NCBI GenBank assembly: GCA_032878915.1
Contig: JAVQMG010000129.1
Span: 5,278,001 to 5,342,000, forward strand
DNA from: Castanopsis chinensis
Lineage: Eukaryota; Streptophyta; Magnoliopsida; Fagales; Fagaceae
Reading direction: 5' to 3'
DNA length: 64,000 nt
Below are positions 58,033 through 64,000 of this stretch, in pieces. The first letter of the stretch is position 1; the number at the start of each line of letters is the position of its first letter. The position numbers and the translations under genes were made by a program. The notes under the pieces are model-generated. The model ran no database searches, was not told the DNA's origin, and saw only the letters and a program-made list of their open reading frames with translations.

Positions 58033-60660
58033 GGGGAGTCCTAGGCTATGCCTTGGCCTTTGGGGGAGGGTCTTCCTTATATTTGGTCACAGTTTCTTTT
58101 GTCTTGTGATCAGCCCCTTTTGACTTGGCATCAATCTCTTGGGTCTTGGGAGCCACCTTCTTGAGCTTAAGGGAAATATCTGGAACTTTGGCCTTAAGCA
58201 GAAGCTCAACCTCCTTGCCCTTGTCCTTCTCTCCTGGCCGAGGACCACTCTGACCAGCCCCCTCACTCTGGGCCACCTCAACCTCCTGAGTTAAGCCCTG
58301 TGGGGACCTTATGAGGAGGGAGAGAGCTTTGGGTGGTAGAGAGTTGCACGGGGTGAATGGGCTCAAGGGCAATGGGAGGTGGAAGGACAGTTGGAACTGC
58401 ATGGATGTCTTGGGAAAACCACACATTTTTAACCCTCCTCCAGTCTGAGGTAGCAGGGACTCCTATCACATTAAGAGCCTCTGCCCATGCCATTTGGCAG
58501 TAATCCCTACACACCTCAGCGAGCTTCTCGGCCAGGTGAATCCCAGTTTCCTCGACCTTGTGATTGTAGGTTGCCCGGGCCGAAGCCTCTACAGTATCCT
58601 TGATGGTGTAAGCTACTTCCTTAGCCTGGGCCAACTTTGCCTTCAAGTTTAGAACTTGTTGTTGGGCTGTAGCTCGCTTTATCTCAGTGTAGTGGAGTTT
58701 TTGTGTTGTTCCTCCGCCTGAGTTTCAGCGTTTTTAAGCTTGGCCTTAACATTCCTTCTCCCTTTCTCCTCTTTTACCAGCCTAGAAGCGAGCTCTTTAT
58801 TCTCCTGCTCGGCCAAACCTAAGGCCTTGTCAGTCTTGGCCTAAAGGTTGACCTCGGCTTTAGCCTCTTTTCGAGCCTCATTTACCCATTCCTCGGCGAT
58901 AAACACCTCCTAGATAGTCTGCACGAAAGTAACAAACAAGTATGTCACAATAGAAAGAAGAATATAAGAAGACATTCAAACTAATAGTCAGTAATGCTAG
59001 TAATAGAACTTACCAAGGCTAAGTCCATTTTCAGGGACAAAAAGAGCTTTTGTTGCCTCATTTTCTTTAGAGCAGCCATATCCTTAGGCAGAAGGATAGG
59101 CTGCTAAAGGGCTTTGGCCAAATAATGGGTGTGCTCTTTTTGAAATTCCCTTATGGTGGAGCATCGAGAAATGGCAGCCCCATCCAACTCTAGCCGAGGA
59201 GCCCAATTGTACTAAAAGGGGTGCACCTTGGCTACTTCATGGTCTTTTTTGCTCTTCACAAAAGAAGCTCGTATCTGGCCTTTAGCTGTCTTCTATTGTT
59301 TGGGCCCTTTCTACCGAACCAGATCCCCCTCCTCAGTTTCATCCTTGTCTTGTCTTTTCTTTTTGAGGTTAGGAATAGGGAGCAAACTACCTGGAGAAAG
59401 AGGAGGGAGAGGGAGAACAGTAGGGGGCTGGGACCCCGAAGCGCCCTTTAAGGTCTACTCCTTGGCCCTATTTGCAAGGAGGTCCCTCAAGCCTCTCCTA
59501 GTTTGCAAGGTCATTTCTTCTTATTCTTCCTTAGTGCTATTATCCACAGGAGCAACTAAGAAATTGGGATAATGAATACCCGAGTTTCTGTCCAATTCAC
59601 CCTCTTTGTCTAAAAGGTAGACAATAGGGCCTCTAGGCTCTTTCTCTCATTCCTCAAGTCGGAATTGGTCAATTTCCTCCTCAAGTGACAGCCGAAAAGA
59701 AGCGGTCTCTTCCCTTGGACTCGTTACTGCTGGGAGAGCTCGTTGAAGAGGTCGGACAATTTGCACTACATCCTCTCGGGCTAGGAAACCTCGCACCTTG
59801 ACGTCAATGCCATTGAGCCGAGGATCGCCCGTAAGGATTGCATTGCCAACGTCCTGAAAGGTATCAGACAGGGGCTCAAAATCGAGGATGAGGTGGACAA
59901 CCCTCAGTTGCCTGTCTGCACTTATGAATACCTCGGATCTAAGCATTTTGTTAAGAAAGTCCATGTTGACGAGTCTGATATTAGGGGCTATGTGCCTTTT
60001 ATCTGCAAAACACAGCCGAGAAGAAAACTCACAATCAGAAAGATGAACACTTAAAAATAGGAGAGAAGAATCACAAAACTGAGCCTCACGACGAGGAACC
60101 TAAAACTAGGGTACCTCACCTAGCTCCCCCTCCCGTATGGGACAGCGAAGATCGTCATGCCACTTCCCAAAGCCGATTAAATAGTCGTCCTTTATGCCCT
60201 TGTTGGACTTGGGAAGACACAAAATAAGCCTGACAACTGAGGACTTAGGCTGGAGGTAATACCCCGCGTCACCGAATGAATGACACTCGTACATCTAGAC
60301 GACGTCGTGCCAAGTGAGCTTCAAGCCCACGTGTGCGTTAAGGGCATCTACGCTACCCAGGACCCTAAATAGGTTAGGCGCACATTGATGGGGACATATT
60401 TTATGGGCGATCAGATAGTCCTTAGTTACGCTACCCATAAGAAGTGTCATTCCCCCTTCTATGAAGGCAATCATGGGAATGACGACCTCCCCCTCGTTTC
60501 TATCAGTATGCCACTGCCCCGAAGCATAATATTGAAGGGAGACTTCTTGGGGGATGTGGTATTTAGCCCTAAACCCCTCTATACCGACGGGGAAATCTAT
60601 GAGATGTTTGAATCTACCTATCTAAGCAAGCTAGAGAAAAGTGAAAGGTATGTCTAAAAG
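58033..60660 (-). pseudogene. Antisense gene remnant of element D
   Basis: On the minus strand exon 1 (about 60660-60120) reads FRAKYHIP, MTLPMG, then a TAG (60297-60295), then PKSSVVRLILCLPKSNKG and GKWHDD, parallel to exon 1 of elements A and B. It ends with donor GAGCTAG|GTGAGG; intron 60119-60003 ends TTTTGCAG; exon 2 (60002 to about 59640) reads on in frame through MDFLNKMLRSEVF. The intron is phase 1, as in A and B. The C-terminal part (about 58940-58046) is a Lys/Glu-rich coiled coil with EVCRDYCQMAWAEALN, parallel to FADGFDDCLRQVK in A. Several stops mark decay. Confidence 0.65.
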
Positions 60661-60861
60661 AAAGAAGATAGGAAATTGAAGGCCAAGAAAATTGGCCGAG
60701 GAGAAAACAGTCTATAAGAATTAAAAAAAAAAAAAAAACTTACGAAAGTAAGTAAAAGGAGCGCCTCAGAAACTTCTTAAGAACAAGAAGGATTAGGAAA
60801 TCTTAGAAGCCTGGAGAGTTCGAAGGTGTGCAAAATGAGGGAAATGAATTCTCTAGATGCT

Positions 60862-60869
60862 TTATATAG
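60862..60869 (-). promoter_or_regulatory. TATA-like box for the antisense gene of element D
   Basis: The minus strand reads CTATATAAA upstream of exon 1, at the place where elements A and B also have a TATA-like box. Confidence 0.45.
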
Positions 60870-61145
60870 GAGGCGGGATTTGGGTGGGAATTATCCCGCC
60901 CAAAATTCGAGGAAAAATATTAACCATGGGATTCTCATCTCACCGTTGGATGAGGGGAACAGAGCACCACCTGGAGCATTTAATGAAACGTTATGGACTC
61001 CGAAGCATCAAGTACAGTTACGGGACACGCGAAATGACATTCTCCCACATGAGAGTTAGAGACACGTATCAAATCAATTGCTTAAAGTCAAAACCTATTT
61101 CCCTCCTCAGATGAGAGGAAACAAATTAGAGTTCCGAGGGGCTAT

Positions 61146-61850
61146 TGTGGGGTACAAGGATTCCAAGTAATATAATCACGTCACGTGTCACGCTTGGCCG
61201 AGAGGGACAATTGGTGGGCCAAGGAGGACAATTGGTGGGCCAAGGAGGCCACGTCTTTGGATTTTATGATCATGTCATCAATGCACTATCAGAGGAGGCT
61301 TTACGGTGCAGTAAGGGCTTTGGGAAGGGGGATGGCACTAATGTGATTGAAAAGCTAGAAATTGCCACCATATTTAATGCATCCCACTTATGTCCTCATT
61401 TATGTGGAGAAGACTCTTGAACAGTGTTGCCTTGGGTGTCGCATCTCTCAAGAATTCGTAGAAGGTGCTAGATGGGACTGGAACTTGGGGAATGACCTGC
61501 GTGATCAACAGGTGGAAGACCAGGATTATCTGAAAAGGTCTATATAAGATAAAAGATCCCCTATGGAAATGGTGATTGGAAAAATAGAAAAGGAAAACAC
61601 TGGATACTCAAGAATAATATCTATAATCTGTTCGTAAGAGGGTGAAATATTAGAATCAACCTCATCGACCTAGGTCCGAGGATAATTTTCATTATACAAA
61701 CCATTCCAGCTTCATACTATTGTTATTTTAGTCCACTGTGCTTATTAACTAAACTCATTAAAACCTAGATTTCTAGCTCACTCTCTACAAATTCATTGTA
61801 TTGAGCTTTTTGGGCCTATCCCACTCTCTATTTTGGGCTTTGGCTTAGGT
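61146..61850 (+). repeat. 3' LTR of element D
   Basis: Starts TGTGGGGTAC after GAGGGGCTAT (polypurine-like, 61136-61145). A TATATAAG box lies at 61541-61548. A 21-bp unit GGACAATTGGTGGGCCAAGGA is doubled near 61205-61246 and single in the 5' LTR. The end is not sharp. Confidence 0.75.
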
Positions 61851-63100
61851 TTAATAAGTGATAACTTATTAAAAGAGTAATAAATATGTTTGTTTTAGAA
61901 TGCATAAGATGCTTTATTTTTATTTGTTTGTATATTATTTTTTGTCAATGTCATGAAACAAATTTGTATGCTTTTCTTCATACTTACATGTATTTGAATT
62001 TTTCATTTTTTTTTGCAAAAGTTGTCATTATTTAAAAAATATATATATATTAATTTTTTTGGTTACTTTATCCCTTTTTTTTTACGTTATCTAAATTATA
62101 TTTTTTTAATTAAGTTTACGTTAATATTAATACATATTAGCTATCGTTATTTGATCTTTATCCACAAAAAAATAAATAAATAAATAAATAACAACAACAA
62201 CTAACGTTAGGCTAAAATTAAAATTGTTACTTTATAAAAAAATTGGTACAATACTTATTGTTACTTTATCCAAATAGGTCAATAAGAACAAATAGAATAA
62301 GAGTTTTACTTAAACTTAAACTTATTTGTTAAATGGATTAGATGAAGAATTTGGATTGTAATTAAATTAAAATTAAATAAGAATTAGATGGATTAGATAA
62401 AGAATTTGAACTATAGTCAAATTAAAATTTTTATCAACTTAGAGATTTAGGAGAAGAAAAATTATACATATATTTTTTAAATCTAAAAAAAAAAAATGCA
62501 ATTAAAGATGCATTAGAACTTGTAGTGTAGTAATTTAAAAAAAAAAAAGAAAGTTGTTACTTTTTTTATAATACACTACACTAAAAAATAAAGATTAGAT
62601 GAAGAATTTAGATTGTAATCAAATAAGGATTAGATGGATTAACGAAGAATTTGGATTTTAATCAAATTAAGATTTTTATCAACTTAAAAATTTTAGGAGA
62701 AGAAAAATTAAACATATATTTTTTAAATCTAAAAATCTAAAAAAAAAATGCAGCATTTAAACCTAACTTTTATGATATGATGATGATGATGATAGGACAT
62801 GCCGCGTGTGTGTGCGCGGCATTTTCATTTTCAATCCTCAAATATTTCAAGGAAAAAAAAAACCCAAAAATAAAAATAGAAATTGGCTCATTCGTTTGCC
62901 AATAATTCCCCCAAAATACAAAGATTACAAGCAACAAAATAATTTTAATCAATTCACAATAATATCACAAAAAAATAAATAAATAAAAACCCTAAATCCC
63001 TTTTACATGTACTCCTCTTAAATCAGCAGGACTCCTCCAAATAAAAAGAAAAAACAATCTCCTAATCAAACAACCCCAAATCAAAATCTGAATACATATA
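61851..63100. repeat. AT-rich intergenic DNA with a 165-bp duplication
   Basis: GATTAGATGAAGAATTTGGA at 62338 and GATTAGATGAAGAATTTAGA at about 62592 begin two similar copies (to about 62506 and 62755), both ending in GAGAAGAAAAATTA and ATATATTTTTTAAATCTAAA. An (ATG)n run and the hairpin TGCCGCG..CGCGGCA (about 62799-62820) follow. No gene is seen. Confidence 0.6.
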
Positions 63101-63222
63101 TTCCAAGTTCCAACAACAGCAACAAAAAAACCTTACCGCTTATACGCGCCGCGCCAGCTGCAAGGAGCGACGACAGGAGCGAATCAAGCCTCCACTCGAA
63201 CCGCTGCCGCCGTCGCACCAGG
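63101..63222 (+). other. Possible first non-coding exon of a host gene
   Basis: This stretch is GC-rich (GCGCCGCGCCAGCTGCAAGG) in AT-rich surroundings, lacks a clear start codon, and ends in GCACCAG followed by GTCAGTCC, a good splice donor, with a CT-rich intron start. It resembles a plant 5' UTR exon. The rest of the gene would lie beyond the window. Confidence 0.35.
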
Positions 63223-64000
63223 TCAGTCCCTCTTATCTCTCTTTGGCTCTCTCTCTCCGCGTGTACTGTCAGTGTAGTGAATTATATTCAAGTTTCCATG
63301 GCTCTTTAGTAAACGTTACTGAAGTAGTTTATAGGTTTGTTAATTATATACATTGATTGATACGTGTAGATCAACCAAACATGGAAGATCAGTACGTGTA
63401 GTACTGTAGTCGGATTCTCAAACAAAATAATAAAAAAGGGTGTCCTACTATTGTATTGTAGGAGTGGACCAATAGTTTATAAAAATTACGATTGTTATTA
63501 GAAAATTGCTCTATATTAAGTTTAATAATAGTTTTTTTTTTTTTTTTTTTTTATTGTTTCTTTAATGGAGACTGTTTGTTTGAGCAAAAAAACCTAGGAC
63601 TGTTTTGTTAGTTATATTTTATTATAATAATTTGGACAAACTTACGGTTTTATTGGACATCATACACTTTAGTGTTTACTTTTTTTAGATGCTATATGAA
63701 TAGATTATTAAATTTAATATTTAGGTTTTCAAACTGGGTTTAATATTTTGGTTTTCAAAGTGTGAGTAATTTATGGGAAAACCGTCTACAATTTATGCAT
63801 ATTTTAAAAGAAAATTTGTTCAAAATTCAAAGGATACTATTCAAAGTGTGAGTAATTTATAAGGAATATCTTGTTAATCAATGAGCTGAAATTCTTTGAG
63901 AGTTTATCAAATCTAGGCCATATCAACATGAAAGTGAGAATTATAAATTTTTTTTTTTTTTTCGACTAAGTGAGAATTATAAATTGTCTGAAAATAAAAA
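63223..64000. other. AT-rich DNA, possibly an intron
   Basis: No coding signal. GTGTGAGTAATTTAT occurs near 63759 and 63846 with related flanks, and long T runs lie at 63532-63553 and 63949-63962. Confidence 0.4.

Larger units (their letters stand above)
50469..61850 (+). mobile_element. Element D: old, decayed Tat-type Ty3/gypsy retrotransposon
   Basis: Both ends carry related LTR DNA beginning TGTGGGGTACAAGGATTC (50469 and 61146), clearly over 10% diverged by eye. Between them are gag with an internal duplication, protease, reverse transcriptase, RNase H, a second RNase H, integrase, four 81-bp repeats and an antisense gene remnant. The primer binding site, the end of the 5' LTR and the gag start are deleted. 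The right end is uncertain (about 61820-61900). Many stops and frameshifts make it inactive. Confidence 0.85.

Noticed and set aside
1..64000. tRNA or rRNA genes
   Set aside because: No cloverleaf or rRNA-like stretch was recognised on either strand by eye; the B-box-like words found are isolated.

Overview
This window is nuclear DNA of a flowering plant, probably a woody dicot, and it is dominated by nested transposable elements. The evidence is spliced genes with GT..AG introns, plant-type Ty3/gypsy and Ty1/copia LTR retrotransposons, hAT-like and MITE elements, a pentatricopeptide-repeat (PPR) pseudogene, and AT-rich intergenic DNA full of microsatellites. The only intact host gene I can support is a three-exon EG45-like (plant natriuretic peptide-like) secreted protein at 14.28-15.09 kb. 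A non-coding first-exon-like stretch at 63.1-63.2 kb may start another gene.

Layout. (1) 1-9183: element A, a Tat-type Ty3/gypsy element cut by the window start. It has an open gag-pol, a 126-bp higher-order tandem array, an antisense four-exon gene, and a 3' LTR (8784-9183). (2) 9184-15959: a host island with MITEs and the EG45-like gene. (3) 15960-26352: element B, a complete relative of A with 593-bp LTRs (7 differences), a GGGGG target duplication, one nonsense codon in integrase, a tandem array and the same antisense gene with two nonsense codons. (4) 26353-39065: exon-like remnant, hAT-like and MITE elements, an antisense copia remnant, an 8-bp-TSD hAT element (32337-33571), a solo LTR with 63-bp repeats (34686-35753), and a long-inverted-repeat element (37391-38637). 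(5) 39066-44410: element C, a copia element with nearly identical LTRs but broken coding. (6) 44765-49285: a large inverted repeat whose arms and loop carry a PPR gene copy, interrupted by a truncated LINE. (7) 50469 to about 61850: element D, an old decayed Tat-type element with a duplicated gag segment, 81-bp repeats and remnants of the same antisense gene. (8) 61850-64000: AT-rich repeats and the possible first exon.

The most interesting signal is shared by the three Tat-type elements. Each has, in order, sense gag-pol, a tandem array, an antisense intron-containing gene with its own TATA-like promoter, a polypurine tract and the 3' LTR. In A and B the antisense gene can be spliced into one continuous frame with three introns of identical phase (1, 1, 0); A is fully open (636 aa). 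The phase-1 first intron is still recognisable in old element D. A and B also share a stem-loop beside the polypurine tract whose arms differ in sequence but keep pairing. These are readings by eye; no homology search or folding program was run.
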